This document shows, one piece after another, positions 27,008 to 36,427 of a stretch of DNA of 64,000 bases. The position numbers were made by a program, and so were the translations under genes. The stretch lies in the NCBI GenBank assembly GCA_000720535.1, contig JOAZ01000003.1, forward strand, positions 62,001-126,000. Reading direction: 5' to 3'. This stretch comes from Streptomyces halstedii (GTDB lineage: Bacteria; Actinomycetota; Actinomycetes; Streptomycetales; Streptomycetaceae). Under the pieces are notes generated by a model. That model was given only the letters and a program-made list of their open reading frames with translations, ran no database searches and was not told the DNA's origin. Every line of letters starts with the position of its first letter. The first letter of the stretch is position 1.

Positions 27008-27028
27008 CCGAAGGACGTCCGTGATCAC

Positions 27029-27368
27029 CGCTACGCGGACGTCTGAACGGCAGTCAGGAGCGGAGGCTCTCGGCCGGACACAGCGCCATGAATCTGAGTG
27101 CCGCGCCAACGCGAGCCCCAACTGGGGCAGCGTCAGCGGGCAGGCCCGCGAGGACCAGCCCCGTCGGTACGGTGCTGCGGACCGAGAAGTATGCGTGGGG
27201 TACACCGGACCGGACCCGGACGACGCCCCCGCCCTGGGGCCCCTCGCACGAGGAGGCCCGGTCGCTTGCCTCCGGCGAGAAGGACTCGACATACTGCCGG
27301 CGCTGCGGACCGCCCCGTACGGCGACCCGAGCATCGCTGTCTTGCCTGGTGGTGGGCATCCTTCGAGT
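27029..27368. other. Intergenic before the IS701 transposase
   Basis: 340 bp with long open frames on both strands but no recognisable protein. It probably includes the left end of the IS701-type element, whose exact terminal repeats I could not define. Confidence 0.4.
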
Positions 27369-28720
27369 GTGAAACTGGGGGATGTCGAACGGCTTCGGGG
27401 TGAGTTGGCGGAGTTCGTGGGTGATGTGTTCGGGTCGTTGCCGCGGCGGGATCAGCGGCGGTGGGGTGCGTGTTATCTGCGGGGCCTGATGCTGGACGGT
27501 CGGCGTAAGTCGATCCAGCCGATGGCCGAGCGGCTGCCGGACGGGAACATGCAGGCCCTGCAGCAGTTCGTGAACCAGTCGCCGTGGGATCCGCTGCCGG
27601 TGCGGCAGCGGATCGCCCGGAGACTGTCCGACGCTGTTATGCCCGAGGTGTGGGTAATCGATGATGTGTCGTTTCCCAAGTGCGGGCGGGCATCGGCCGG
27701 TGTGGCCCGCCAGTACTGCGGAGCCTTTGGCAAGCGGGCGAACTGTCAGGTCGCGGTCAGTGTTCACGCAGCGACCGATGCTGCGTCGTGTCCGCTGGAC
27801 TGGCAGTTGTATCTGCCCCGGGAGTGGACGGACGACCCGGGCCGCTGCCACCAGGCAGGCATCCCCGACGACATTGTCCATCAGGAGAAATGGCGTCTCG
27901 CACTCGGTCTGCTGGACAACGTGACCGGTTGGGGACTGACCGCACCGGTTGTGGTCGCCGACGTGGGCTACGGCGTCAGCACCCCCTTCCGGCACGGCCT
28001 TCAGGAACGGGGCCTGTCTTACGTGCTCGCACTGACGGGGAAGGAAGTCGCGCACGAACTTGACATGGAGCCGCACCAGCCGGGTTATGGAGGACTGGGC
28101 CCGCCGACGCTTCCTCGCTACCGGACGGCGCCGCGCTCTCTTTCACTCCACGCGGTTGATGCCGCTGCCGCCGGCCACTTCACCGAGGTGAACTGGCGGC
28201 AGGGCAGCAAAGGGCCGATGACCTCACGGTTCGCCGTCTTGACCTTACGGCCGGCGGGCAAGCAGTCTCTGGCAGGCGCCCAGGCCGCCGGCGGGGGTCG
28301 CAACCAGCAGGACGGTGTCCTGCCCACTTCCACCGTCCTGGTGGAATGGCCCGCCGGGGTGGACGCGCCGACAGGCTATTGGATATCGAACCTGTCGCCC
28401 GAAACACCGACCGCCCAGTTGGTGCGGTGGGCGAAGATGCGCTGGCGCATCGAACACGACTACCGCGAACTCAAGCACGGCCTGAGTCTGGATCACTTCG
28501 AGGGCCGCACCTGGCGCGGCTGGCACCACCACGTCACCCTTGTCACCGCCGCCCAGGCATTCCTCACCCTCAGGCGGCTCGACCCAAAAGTCCACACGCT
28601 GGCCTGACCCTCTACCAGGTCCTCGACGCCCTCCAAGACCTGCTGAGGTACTGGACAGGCACCTGCGCCACCTGCGGCCAAAATCTGCCACTACAGACGG
28701 GCAAACGTCACGACTACAGG
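27369..28720 (+). mobile_element. IS701-family element, transposase C-terminus frameshifted
   Basis: GTG 27369 opens a transposase of about 412 aa: FVGDVFGSLPRRDQRRWGAC, GRRKSIQPMAERLPDGNMQA, VWVIDDVSFPKCGRASAGVA (first catalytic Asp), ADVGYGVSTPFRHGLQERGL, and the Y[2]R-E region MRWRIEHDYRELKHGLSLDH. The frame stops at 28607 while the natural end (LTLYQVLDALQDLLRYWTGT then CATCGQNLP) continues in another frame, so a small indel near 28590 has altered the C-terminus. The catalytic residues are upstream of it, so activity is uncertain rather than excluded. The barstar gene begins converging right at its end. Confidence 0.8.
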
Positions 28721-28983
28721 TACTCCACCCGAAGACCCGGCCGATAGAGGTCGCGGTAACGATCAAGGCAATCTCTCAGCATCATCGCCCCGTCTGGCAC
28801 CCGCTCAGCCAACAGCTCCCAACCCGTGAAACGCACATGTTCAGGGATGAAAACAAGGCCGCTGACGGCGTCCCAGAAGGCACTCCAGTTCCGACCGTAG
28901 AAGTCCGGAAAGTCGAACTCGCGCTGAAGCAGTCGATGCAGTTCGTCCTCGTCAACGACCGAAGCTACGTCGATGGTCACCAT
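28714..28983 (-). CDS. Barstar-family RNase inhibitor
   Basis: 89-aa barstar-type protein, the usual length for the family. VDEDELHRLLQREFDFPDFY, GRNWSAFWDAVSGLV and MLRDCLDRYRDLYR reproduce the barstar fold, including the NW-x-x-FWD helix that plugs the active site of barnase. Such proteins bind and inactivate barnase-like (BECR-fold) ribonucleases in the cytoplasm. No barnase gene adjoins it, but the toxin-like gene at 24864 is 3.4 kb away across IS debris. The start is ATG 28983 or GTG 28980 after GAGG. Convergent with the IS701 transposase. Confidence 0.85.
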   Translation of the reverse strand: MVTIDVASVVDEDELHRLLQREFDFPDFYGRNWSAFWDAVSGLVFIPEHVRFTGWELLAERVPDGAMMLRDCLDRYRDLYRPGLRVEYL

Positions 28984-29037
28984 GACCTCATCGTAGGCAC
29001 CAGCCGCGTCCTCGAATACGGCAGACCCAACGAAGCA

Positions 29038-29340
29038 CTAATAGAAGCCCTCGCAGGAAGCAAAGGCGCGGCAGTCGTTCCGGCGGCGGCATTCGAGGCG
29101 TCGCGGGGAGGGAGGCCACGGAGTGGAGGGCTGACAGAAGCAGTCGCTGAGGACGCCTGAGTGAAGGGTCTTCGTCAGGTGCTGCAACATGATGCGAAGT
29201 CCAGCGGGACTGGTGATGCTGCCAGGCAGGTCGCCCAGCTCCCGGCGGATACGGTCGAGCTCGGCGTCCACCCGGCCGACAGCGCCGCCGCCGGTACGGC
29301 ACTGTGAACCGCGGGCGCCGTAGTAGACAGAAACGCTCAT
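29038..29340 (-). CDS. Small hypothetical protein coupled to the P-loop gene
   Basis: 100-aa protein starting MSVSVYYGARG; its ATG overlaps the stop of the upstream P-loop gene (ATGA at 29337-29340), implying translational coupling. The first half (AVGRVDAELDRIRRELGDLP) looks helical. The C-terminal 40 residues (CFCQPSTPWPPSPRRLECRR...) look unlike folded protein and may result from a frameshift or truncation. I recall longer actinobacterial proteins with a similar MSVSVYY start. Function unknown. Confidence 0.45.
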   Translation of the reverse strand: MSVSVYYGARGSQCRTGGGAVGRVDAELDRIRRELGDLPGSITSPAGLRIMLQHLTKTLHSGVLSDCFCQPSTPWPPSPRRLECRRRNDCRAFASCEGFY

Positions 29341-29993
29341 GGGCCGAGCGTAAGACGGGTGTCCGACACCAGACCGTCCCCGTCCTGCTTCCCCAACGCC
29401 TGTTCCAGGCGGGCCGCCATGCCGGTCCAAGGACGGCACTCGACCACCGGCAGGCAGTGCCGGGCCGCCTCGCCGGCGAGCCAGTGCGAGTACGCGGCGC
29501 TGACCTGGGCCCGGTGGTGCTGTGCGCCGCTGCCGGGTTCCCGGGCCGCGTAGTTGGTGAGGATCTGTCGCGGGTCCGGTTCGTGCAGGAACACCGCGCG
29601 CACCCGGCGGCCCGTCGTCCGGCACTCGCGGATCGCCTCCGCCGCGGCGGCCGGGGTGAGGTAGTCGCCCTCGATCACGGCGGGCACGTCGACGGTCAGG
29701 CGGTTGCGGACCACGCCCAGCACCGCGGGTTCCAAAGCTTCGGCGGTGGCGATCTGGAGGTCCAGCACCTGGTCGACGGTGAGTCGTGCCGGGTCGGGGA
29801 CGGCGTCGAAGTGGTGGAGTTCGGGGTGGTGTTCCGCCGTCGTCATGGACTCCACCGCACTGACCACGTCGTCGAACTCGACCACGAACGCCCTCGACTC
29901 GTCCGCTCCACCGGCCAGTTGAGCCGCCGCCCGGCTCTTACCGATGCCCGAAGCCCCGCCGATCAGCAATATGTCCCATGATGTCGCTGTCAT
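29337..29993 (-). CDS. P-loop NTPase / small-molecule kinase-like protein
   Basis: 218-aa protein with a clear Walker A near the N-terminus (DILLIGGASGIGKSRAAAQL, residues 12-20 for the loop), an acidic switch VVEFDDVV, and VPAVIEGDYLTP resembling the substrate/lid region of 2-phosphoglycerate-kinase-like or AAA_33 proteins. RAVFLHEPDPRQILTNYAAR and SHWLAGEAARHCLPVVECRP complete the fold. The ATG at 29993 is the last start before the P-loop. The downstream gene overlaps by 4 bp. The substrate cannot be named. Confidence 0.8.
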   Translation of the reverse strand: MTATSWDILLIGGASGIGKSRAAAQLAGGADESRAFVVEFDDVVSAVESMTTAEHHPELHHFDAVPDPARLTVDQVLDLQIATAEALEPAVLGVVRNRLTVDVPAVIEGDYLTPAAAAEAIRECRTTGRRVRAVFLHEPDPRQILTNYAAREPGSGAQHHRAQVSAAYSHWLAGEAARHCLPVVECRPWTGMAARLEQALGKQDGDGLVSDTRLTLGP

Positions 29994-30801
29994 GGGGCGA
30001 CCGTATCGCGTGGGTTCCGTGCCCCTCCTCCGCACTGGCGCTACGGTGACCCGGACCATCTCGGCGCGGAAGGTCTCGCCGTCGCGCATCTTGGGCGCGA
30101 TCGTGTTCCGCGCGTCTCTCCTCGGGCCGTCCGGCCCGGATGGCCGGAATGCTGTTGGGGCACATCGCCGCACCCTGGGCCTCGCCCCGTACGGACACGG
30201 CTCGTCGGCCGTCAAGAGCGAGCGCCACCGCCGCGAGGCGACGGCGTGCTCGGAGGAAATCTTGAGGTCACCGTCGAAGGGCTGAACCTGGCCGGCGGTC
30301 GGGCCCGGTGAAATCGAAGGGTGCCCGGCCGCGTACTCGTCGCCGGGGCACCCGGAGCGAGTAGTTCGTGCTGGAGACCGTGTACGGGGACGTGGGCACC
30401 CGCCTCCTGCCCTGCTTGACCAAGGGCCGTACCGCGGGCCCGTCCTCATCACGCACCGAAAGCAGGGGCCCGGCAAGGTCGTTGGTCCGCGCGACGTCTG
30501 GTCCGACACCGGGCTCGTCCGGCCGTCCCACGGCCAGGCCGGGCTCCGCTCGACGCCCACACCTCGCTCGGCGGCGTGCCGGAAACGGGCTGGGACCCGC
30601 GTGAGTACCGTCATTCCGGCCTCACGTACCTCGGTGAAGCCGGGGCCGGCCTCAGGTACCTCGGTGAAGCCAGGCCGGCCTGCCGATGCTCTTCCGTCTG
30701 TCTCAACCTGCCAAAGGTGCCGGGCCGAGCGGACGCCGGCCGCCTGGCTCGCCCCCGGCCGGCCAACGACGTCGCCGGTCGGCCTCGGCCGTCCCAAATC
30801 G
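29994..30801. other. Long intergenic region
   Basis: About 800 bp between two minus-strand genes with no recognisable product. It contains a 30-bp tandem duplication (30621-30650 and 30651-30679, units beginning CTCACGTACC/CTCAGGTACC then TCGGTGAAGC) and a weak hairpin GGGTGCCC/GGGCACCC at 30319-30353. Confidence 0.45.
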
Positions 30802-31431
30802 TCAGGTCCCCGTCGGTGGTGCGCTCATTGCCGCTGTCAGGAACGTGATCGCCCAGTTCCGGGCCGCCTCGCCCGCTACGGGGGACAGGCAGGCCGGGTC
30901 GCGCCGCTGGTAGACCTCGACGCGGTCCACTGCCGTCACGGCGAGGATTCCCCGCATCCGGAACCGCAGCTCCTCCGGGGAAAGGCCGGGCAGAGCGCGC
31001 CCGAAGGCCGCCAGGTAGCGCTCACGGACCGTGTCCTCGGCCGGACCGGTCCAGCTGCGCACCTCCTCGGCCGGGTCGCTGAGGATCGTCACGATCAGCC
31101 GGGACGTCCGGGCACCGCCCTCGTCACCGGCCGGCATCTCGTCGAACAGCGGCCCCGCGAAGGCCTCCACCAGTTCGGTGACCGCAGGGTCCGAGGTCCT
31201 GGCGAGCAGTCGGTCGAGCCCGGCGCACTGCGCGGCGTTGATGGGTTCGATCACGCGGCGGGCGACCGCGGCCAGGAGTTCCGCCTTCGAGCCGAAGTGG
31301 TACCCGACGGCCGCCAGGTTCGCTCCGGCGAGGTCGGTGATCGCGCGGACCGAGGTGCCGCGGTAACCGCGCTCGGCGAAGAGGCGTTCGGCTGCGGCGA
31401 GGATCTGCGTGCGGGTGTCAGGTGGCGCCAT
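30802..31431 (-). CDS. TetR-family transcriptional regulator
   Basis: 209 aa. The N-terminal TetR helix-turn-helix ([40 protein letters not shown] then HFGSKAELL) is followed by a ligand-binding domain with the usual helical content ([40 protein letters not shown]). It is divergent from the ketopantoate-reductase-like gene; the 69-bp gap contains an exact palindrome at 31450-31464. It most likely represses both genes. Ligand unknown. Confidence 0.92.
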   Translation of the reverse strand: MAPPDTRTQILAAAERLFAERGYRGTSVRAITDLAGANLAAVGYHFGSKAELLAAVARRVIEPINAAQCAGLDRLLARTSDPAVTELVEAFAGPLFDEMPAGDEGGARTSRLIVTILSDPAEEVRSWTGPAEDTVRERYLAAFGRALPGLSPEELRFRMRGILAVTAVDRVEVYQRRDPACLSPVAGEAARNWAITFLTAAMSAPPTGT

Positions 31432-31449
31432 GCCTGCGTACACTACAGA

Positions 31450-31464
31450 CGTTTGATTCAAACG
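31450..31464. promoter_or_regulatory. TetR operator between divergent genes
   Basis: Perfect 15-bp palindrome CGTTTGATTCAAACG (7-1-7), centred in the 69-bp gap between the TetR gene and the reductase-like gene. It is well placed to cover both promoters. Confidence 0.7.
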
Positions 31465-31500
31465 AACGTATGACTGAAGCGCCATGCGAAAAGGGTTGCC

Positions 31501-32373
31501 ATGAAACTGCTCGTGTACGGCGCCGGGGTTCTCGGCAGCCTGTTCGCCGCCCGCCTCCATGAGGCCGGGCACGACGTCTCGCTCCTCGCCCGGGGCAAGC
31601 GCCTGGCCTCCCTGCGCCGGCACGGCGTGCAGCTCGCCGAGGGAGACAGTCCGGTCGTCAGGCGGGTACCGGTGCCGGTGGTCGAGCACCCGGCCGGCGG
31701 GTACGACCTGATCGCTGTCTTCGTCCGCACCCACCAGGTGGACGCGGTCCTGGAGTCACTCGCCGATCTTGAAGACGACGTGCTGTTCCTGCACAACTGG
31801 GCGGCCGGCGCGGAACCGCTGGGCGCGGTGATCGGCCACGAGCGGGTGCTGCTCGGCTTCGGCATGGCCGGCGGCACGATGGACCTCGACGTGGTCCGCC
31901 ATCGCGCGACCAACTTCCTGACCCGCCGGGTCGCGATGCCGATCGGCGAGCCCGACGGCCGGACCACTCCGCGACTCGAACGGATCGTGCGGGCGTTCCG
32001 CGCCACCGGGATCAACGCCAAGGCCGAGCCGAAGATGGATGCTTGGCTCAAGACGCACGCGGCGTTCGAGGTGCCGCTCGGGCAGGCGGTGCACACGGCG
32101 GGCGGCCCGGTGGCGCTTGCCGACGATCCGGACGCGGTCCGCGGCATGCTCCACCTCATGCGGCGGAACCTGGCCGCCATGCCGACACCGCCGGTTCCCC
32201 GCGGGTTCGCTGCGTTGCGGACCCTGCCGGAAAGTCTGCTCGTGGCCACGCTGCGGCGCTTCCTGCGCAGCCCGACGGCCGTGCACAGCGGACTCAGCGA
32301 CGCCTCGCCCGCGGCAGTGGCCGAACTCGCTCGGCTGGCCGAGCAGATGCGCGCCTGTACGAAAGGCCGGTAG
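31501..32373 (+). CDS. Ketopantoate reductase family (ApbA/PanE-like) dehydrogenase
   Basis: 290-aa NAD(P)H-dependent dehydrogenase. The Rossmann motif KLLVYGAGVLGSLFAARLHE opens the protein; VFVRTHQVDAVLESL and LLGFGMAGGTMD follow, and the catalytic-lysine helix region reads AEPKMDAWLKTHAAFEVPLG. Members reduce 2-dehydropantoate or related 2-keto acids. The C-terminal domain deviates from true PanE, so I call the family only. GAAAAGGG lies 6 nt before the ATG. Divergent from, and probably controlled by, the TetR gene. Confidence 0.85.
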   Translation: MKLLVYGAGVLGSLFAARLHEAGHDVSLLARGKRLASLRRHGVQLAEGDSPVVRRVPVPVVEHPAGGYDLIAVFVRTHQVDAVLESLADLEDDVLFLHNWAAGAEPLGAVIGHERVLLGFGMAGGTMDLDVVRHRATNFLTRRVAMPIGEPDGRTTPRLERIVRAFRATGINAKAEPKMDAWLKTHAAFEVPLGQAVHTAGGPVALADDPDAVRGMLHLMRRNLAAMPTPPVPRGFAALRTLPESLLVATLRRFLRSPTAVHSGLSDASPAAVAELARLAEQMRACTKGR

Positions 32374-33371
32374 ACGGCAGGCGGCTGCGCTTCCTCGGCC
32401 GGATGGCATGTGAGAGCTGTTCCGGTCCAGCTGGGCGGCAGCCTCCCAGTCGTGGATGAGGACCTCGTCGACGTACGGCTTCATCCGCGGGATCAGTGCG
32501 TTCGCCTCGTCGACGAGCCAGGTGACGTGCGCGTGGGGATGCTCGGCGCGGATCCGCCAGGGGCGATCACGCCGTTTTCCTGTCTACGACGAGTCGCGGT
32601 TCCGGTCAGCTCTCCCCCCAGGTGTCCGAGGACCGATTCTCAACGGTGACCGTCCTCCTGATTGGCCGTCACAAACGCCGTGGCCGTCCATGGACGGCTC
32701 GTACCGACCCACCACGATGCCGAGGTCAGGGGCCTACGCGAAACCCGGTCCAGGACAGTCCCGGCCGTTCCCCCCTCCCGCCCCGCACCTGGGTCCGGAG
32801 CACGGAGAAGTGGCGACCAGTCCCTGGCCGATGGCACGGGATCAGGCAACATGCCGCGCGTACACGCTGCGGCGGCCCACCGGAAGACACCCGCACCGAA
32901 GGGGAAATACGACCGACCTCTTCCGTACGCGCCCGGCCGTGTCGGGCCAACTCGCCCTCGCTCCTCCACGCCGCCAAGTACCGTGTACCGCCGAGACCCG
33001 GGCGGCTCAGCCTGGGACAAGGACGGGTACCCAGACCCGCGGGGGATCGTGTGAACTCCTGCTGTGCGGTGTCGGAGGCTTCCCGCCCGAGGAAGTCGAC
33101 TCGTACGTCAGGGAGTTCACGTCCGGGTTCCGTCCGTTCGCACCGGACGGCCGTCCATGGACGCGGAGTCCGACTCACGGAACGGCGCGACACGGCCCAG
33201 ACCATCGTGAGCAACTAGCCCCTGTTCACCGGCTCTTCAGGCGACAATCGCTCCTGGTTCCGGCACCACACCGGCACCACCCCTGAACTACCGGCCACTT
33301 CGGGCCACTTCCGAAGCCGTCCCCCGTCGGACGCGGGCGGGGGGCCTTCCCCCATCCACCGACAGTGACCC
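32374..33371. other. 1-kb region with one possible gene fragment
   Basis: No complete gene recognised. On the minus strand about 32410-32580 reads WRIRAEHPHAHVTWLVDEAN then PRMKPYVDEVLIHDWEAAAQ, which resembles the start of a GT9-like or other nucleotide-sugar enzyme and is probably a fragment. A 16-bp palindrome GCCGTCCATGGACGGC lies at 32683-32698, and a partial copy at about 33152. Confidence 0.35.
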
Positions 33372-35411
33372 ATGACAAGGGGAATGAACAGTCGAATGAA
33401 GAGACTCTCAGGCATAGTGAGCGCCGCCGTCGTGTGCGCCCTCCTCGCCCTCCAGTCGGGTACCGGCAGCGCGAGCGCCGCAGCGGACGGTGCGCCGTCC
33501 CCGGCTGTCTCCTCCGAAGCCCCGTGGCCCGAGGTCAGCTCCCTCCCCACGGACGACAACCATGGCGGAACGCGAACAGCGGCCGTACGAGCGGGTGGCA
33601 CGAGCCCCCGCCACGACTACGACGGTGACGGCCGGAGCGACATGGTCGCCTGGTACGACTACGCCGACGGCCATGACGCCATGCACACCTTCTCCGCCGC
33701 CCCGGACGGCGGCTTCTCGGCGCCCCGCGTGGGCTGGGAAACGGCCAAGGGCAACTTCTGGGCCGAGCACATGAAGCGTGTCACCGGTGACTTCAACGGT
33801 GACGGGACGGGCGACGTCGCCGCCTTCTACGGATACGACGACGGACGGGTCTCCCTCTTCACCTGGCTGGGCAACGGCAACGGCACCTTCTCCACCTACT
33901 TCTCCTCCTGGGCCGTGGCACCCGGTAACTGGACCTTCGACGCCATCACCGCCCAGGCCGGGGACTTCAACGGTGACGGCCGTGACGACATCGCCGCCTG
34001 GTACGACTACCGCAACGGCGACGACAAGCTCTTCACGTTCCTGGCCGACGCCGACGGCGGGTTCGCCGCCCCCTTCTCGTCCTTCCAGCGCCCCGCCGCC
34101 GACGGATGGGAGGTCGGGCGCATGAAATTCGCCACCGGTGACTACGACGGTGACGGCCGCGACGACATCGGCGTGCTGGACAGCTACACCTCCGGCACCG
34201 TGCGGCTGATGGTCTTCACCGGGAAGCCCGACGGCGGGTTCGACGAGCCCGTGCGCGGCGCGGAGCTCAACGGCTGGCAATTCGACCGGGTGAGCGTGTA
34301 CTCCGGAGACTTCGACGGCGACGGCCGCGACCAGTTCGCCGCGTGGTACGACTACGCCGACGGACACGACGCCCTGATCGGCTTCGACCTGGACGCCGAC
34401 GGGAAGTTCGGCAACCGGCGCGAGCTCCTGAACGCCGTGGACGGGTGGTACAGCCGCTACAGAATGGACATCGTCACGGGGGACTACAACGGTGACGGCC
34501 GCGACGACCTCGCCACCCTCTACGGCTACAGCGACGGACGGGTGAAGACCATCACCTTCACGGCCAAGCCGGACGGCACCCTCGGCGACGCCCTGCACAG
34601 CTGGGAGGTCCCCGCCGGTCAATGGACGTTCACCAGAGCCCACATGGTCGAGCGCTACAACAGTCCCCTGCCCCTCTGCCCGACGGTCTTCGGACACGGC
34701 GGCTACCCCACCGGGCCGGACGCCTGGAAGCGGGACGAAGTGCGCCAGCCGAACCACCCGAAGGGCCTCGCCCAGCAGAAGAGCTGGGGTGCGAGCGGTG
34801 TGGAGGCAGACCTCCGGCTCACCAAGAACGGCACGAAGGGCGTGATGTGGCACAACAGCACGACCAGAGGCCTGACCGGCACCAAGGCTGACGTCAGGGA
34901 CATCTGGTGGGCCACCGGCGCCGACCAGCTCAAGGGCCGCACGATCGACCACGGCCCGTTCACCGGTGAAACCGTGTACACCTTCCGCGAATGGCTCGAC
35001 AGCGCCAAGAACCAGCAGATGGCAGCCTTCGTGGAGCTCAAGGGCGAAAACGAGCTGTCCCTGCTCAACGCCGACGCGTCCATCCGAGAAGCCGCGTGGA
35101 AGGAAGTCATCGCGCCCATCTCGGAGCGTGCGGCCACACAGAAGATCATGATCTACACCCTCTACGACAAGCTGCGCCCCGAGCTCGTCAAGCGCGTCGA
35201 GGCGGCGGGACTCGGCGCCACGCTCACGAACCACCCTCGCTGGATCGACGCGCCCACGGTCCGCTGGGAGGAGCCCGCTCCGGCGGCCTCCGGCCACTAC
35301 GCCACCTGGCAGGAGAAGATGGATCAGTACGCTTCCCCCGTCACCTCGGTGCCGATGGTCACCACCTGGACGAAGGACTTCACGTCCTGGCTGGACCGAA
35401 GGTGCCGCTGA
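33372..35411 (+). CDS. Secreted FG-GAP propeller fused to a GDPD-like domain
   Basis: About 679 aa. A signal peptide (MKRLSGIVSAAVVCALLALQ) precedes six or so FG-GAP/VCBS blades with calcium-type DxDGDGRxD loops (DYDGDGRSDMVAWYDYADG, DFNGDGRDDIAAWYDY and others, residues about 78-410). The C-terminal part is a glycerophosphodiester phosphodiesterase-like TIM barrel (VFGHGGYP, GVEADLRLTKNGTKGVMWHN, FVELKGE, MVTTWTKD). The usual catalytic HR and HD pairs read HG and HN, so activity is doubtful. Starts at 33384 and 33396 are also possible; AAGGGG favours 33396. Confidence 0.85.
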   Translation: MTRGMNSRMKRLSGIVSAAVVCALLALQSGTGSASAAADGAPSPAVSSEAPWPEVSSLPTDDNHGGTRTAAVRAGGTSPRHDYDGDGRSDMVAWYDYADGHDAMHTFSAAPDGGFSAPRVGWETAKGNFWAEHMKRVTGDFNGDGTGDVAAFYGYDDGRVSLFTWLGNGNGTFSTYFSSWAVAPGNWTFDAITAQAGDFNGDGRDDIAAWYDYRNGDDKLFTFLADADGGFAAPFSSFQRPAADGWEVGRMKFATGDYDGDGRDDIGVLDSYTSGTVRLMVFTGKPDGGFDEPVRGAELNGWQFDRVSVYSGDFDGDGRDQFAAWYDYADGHDALIGFDLDADGKFGNRRELLNAVDGWYSRYRMDIVTGDYNGDGRDDLATLYGYSDGRVKTITFTAKPDGTLGDALHSWEVPAGQWTFTRAHMVERYNSPLPLCPTVFGHGGYPTGPDAWKRDEVRQPNHPKGLAQQKSWGASGVEADLRLTKNGTKGVMWHNSTTRGLTGTKADVRDIWWATGADQLKGRTIDHGPFTGETVYTFREWLDSAKNQQMAAFVELKGENELSLLNADASIREAAWKEVIAPISERAATQKIMIYTLYDKLRPELVKRVEAAGLGATLTNHPRWIDAPTVRWEEPAPAASGHYATWQEKMDQYASPVTSVPMVTTWTKDFTSWLDRRCR

Positions 35412-35496
35412 CCCCGCACGGCCGCGTGACACCGGGAGGGTGAGCGGCCGCCCCCGGCTGCTCACCGACCGTACGGCGGTCAAGTCCGCACACGTC

Positions 35497-35531
35497 GGTA
35501 CCGGGGGACGGCGGGTCCGTCCCCCGGTGCC
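35497..35531 (+). terminator. Hairpin terminator after the FG-GAP/GDPD gene
   Basis: 15-bp stem GGTACCGGGGGACGG (35497-35511) / CCGTCCCCCGGTGCC (35517-35531) with one G-U pair and a 5-nt loop, 86 nt past the stop. The rest of 35412-35740 shows no gene. Confidence 0.65.
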
Positions 35532-35740
35532 GGTGGCGTGAGTACGAAGCCGTGTTCCCTGACCCGACTCGCGACCTGTCGACGTGAGAATGAAAGGGGC
35601 TCACTGTATACATCATGCAGAAACACGGACTGCTCCGGCCCTACTGACCGCGGCGGTCGCCTCACCACCGAACCAGCTCCGGATACGGGCCGGCCGGTGG
35701 GGACGCACCCTTTCACAGATGTCTCCGAGGGGAGCCGTTC

Positions 35741-36346
35741 ATGACCACGGCGAAAGACCTGTTCGTCATCGCCATAGACCAGGGGCCGGAACACGCCGTG
35801 GGACAGGGCGACCTGTCGCTCGCACTCGCGGGAGCCGAGCTGATCGATCTCGTCGGAGCGGGGGCCGTCACCGTGGACGGCGACCGCGTCGTGCCGGGCG
35901 GGTCACCGGCGCCGGACGACCGGCTCCTCGGCCAGGCCGCGGAGCGGCTCACCCGGCAACCGCCCTACGAGCGGATCGAGGACTGGCTGTGGCGCCGGGG
36001 CCGAGACCTCGCGGCTGTGTATCAGACCGCGTTGGAGGAGGACGGTGAGCTGACGCGGAAGCGAGGCGGCCGGTTGTCCTTCGGTTCGGAACGCGTGGAA
36101 CCGGTCGATTCGCCCAGCCGCCGCCGGGCAGCAGACCGCTGGGAGGCGAAGGAACCCGTCCTGGCCGCCCTCGCCTCGGTCGTGGGCGTCGACGACGGAC
36201 GGTCCGGCGACGAGCCGGGCCTGGACGACGAGGCGGTGACGACCGTGGTGGCCGCCGTCCACGACGCGGTGATGGAGCTGGAAGCCGTACGCCAGAGGCG
36301 GACCATCGAGAACGCGGCGTACGCCAACCTCTGGCGCGGACCGTGA
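35741..36346 (+). CDS. GOLPH3/VPS74 (GPP34) family protein
   Basis: 201-aa member of the GPP34 family, common in actinobacteria and homologous to eukaryotic GOLPH3, which binds phosphatidylinositol-4-phosphate. The family pattern is seen in the N-terminal LSLALAGAELIDLVGAGAVT, DDRLLGQAAERLTRQPPYE, a central basic region (TRKRGGRLSF) and the C-terminal DDEAVTTVVAAVHDAVMELE. Its bacterial role is not established. GAGGGGAG precedes the ATG at 35741. It stands alone, convergent with acdS. Confidence 0.85.
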   Translation: MTTAKDLFVIAIDQGPEHAVGQGDLSLALAGAELIDLVGAGAVTVDGDRVVPGGSPAPDDRLLGQAAERLTRQPPYERIEDWLWRRGRDLAAVYQTALEEDGELTRKRGGRLSFGSERVEPVDSPSRRRAADRWEAKEPVLAALASVVGVDDGRSGDEPGLDDEAVTTVVAAVHDAVMELEAVRQRRTIENAAYANLWRGP

Positions 36347-36363
36347 GGCGGGCCGGCTCACGG

Positions 36364-36396
36364 GGCCCCGGCCGGTTCGGTCGTCCGGCCGGGGCC
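36364..36396. terminator. Bidirectional hairpin terminator
   Basis: Perfect 12-bp stem GGCCCCGGCCGG / CCGGCCGGGGCC with a 9-nt loop, midway between the convergent GPP34 and acdS genes. Confidence 0.8.
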
Positions 36397-36427
36397 GATC
36401 TCGTCGGAGAGGTGTGTCAGGCCGTGG

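Noticed and set aside
32683-32698. 16-bp palindrome GCCGTCCATGGACGGC as an operator
   Set aside because: No gene start is close enough on either side to assign it, and the only second copy (near 33152) is imperfect.
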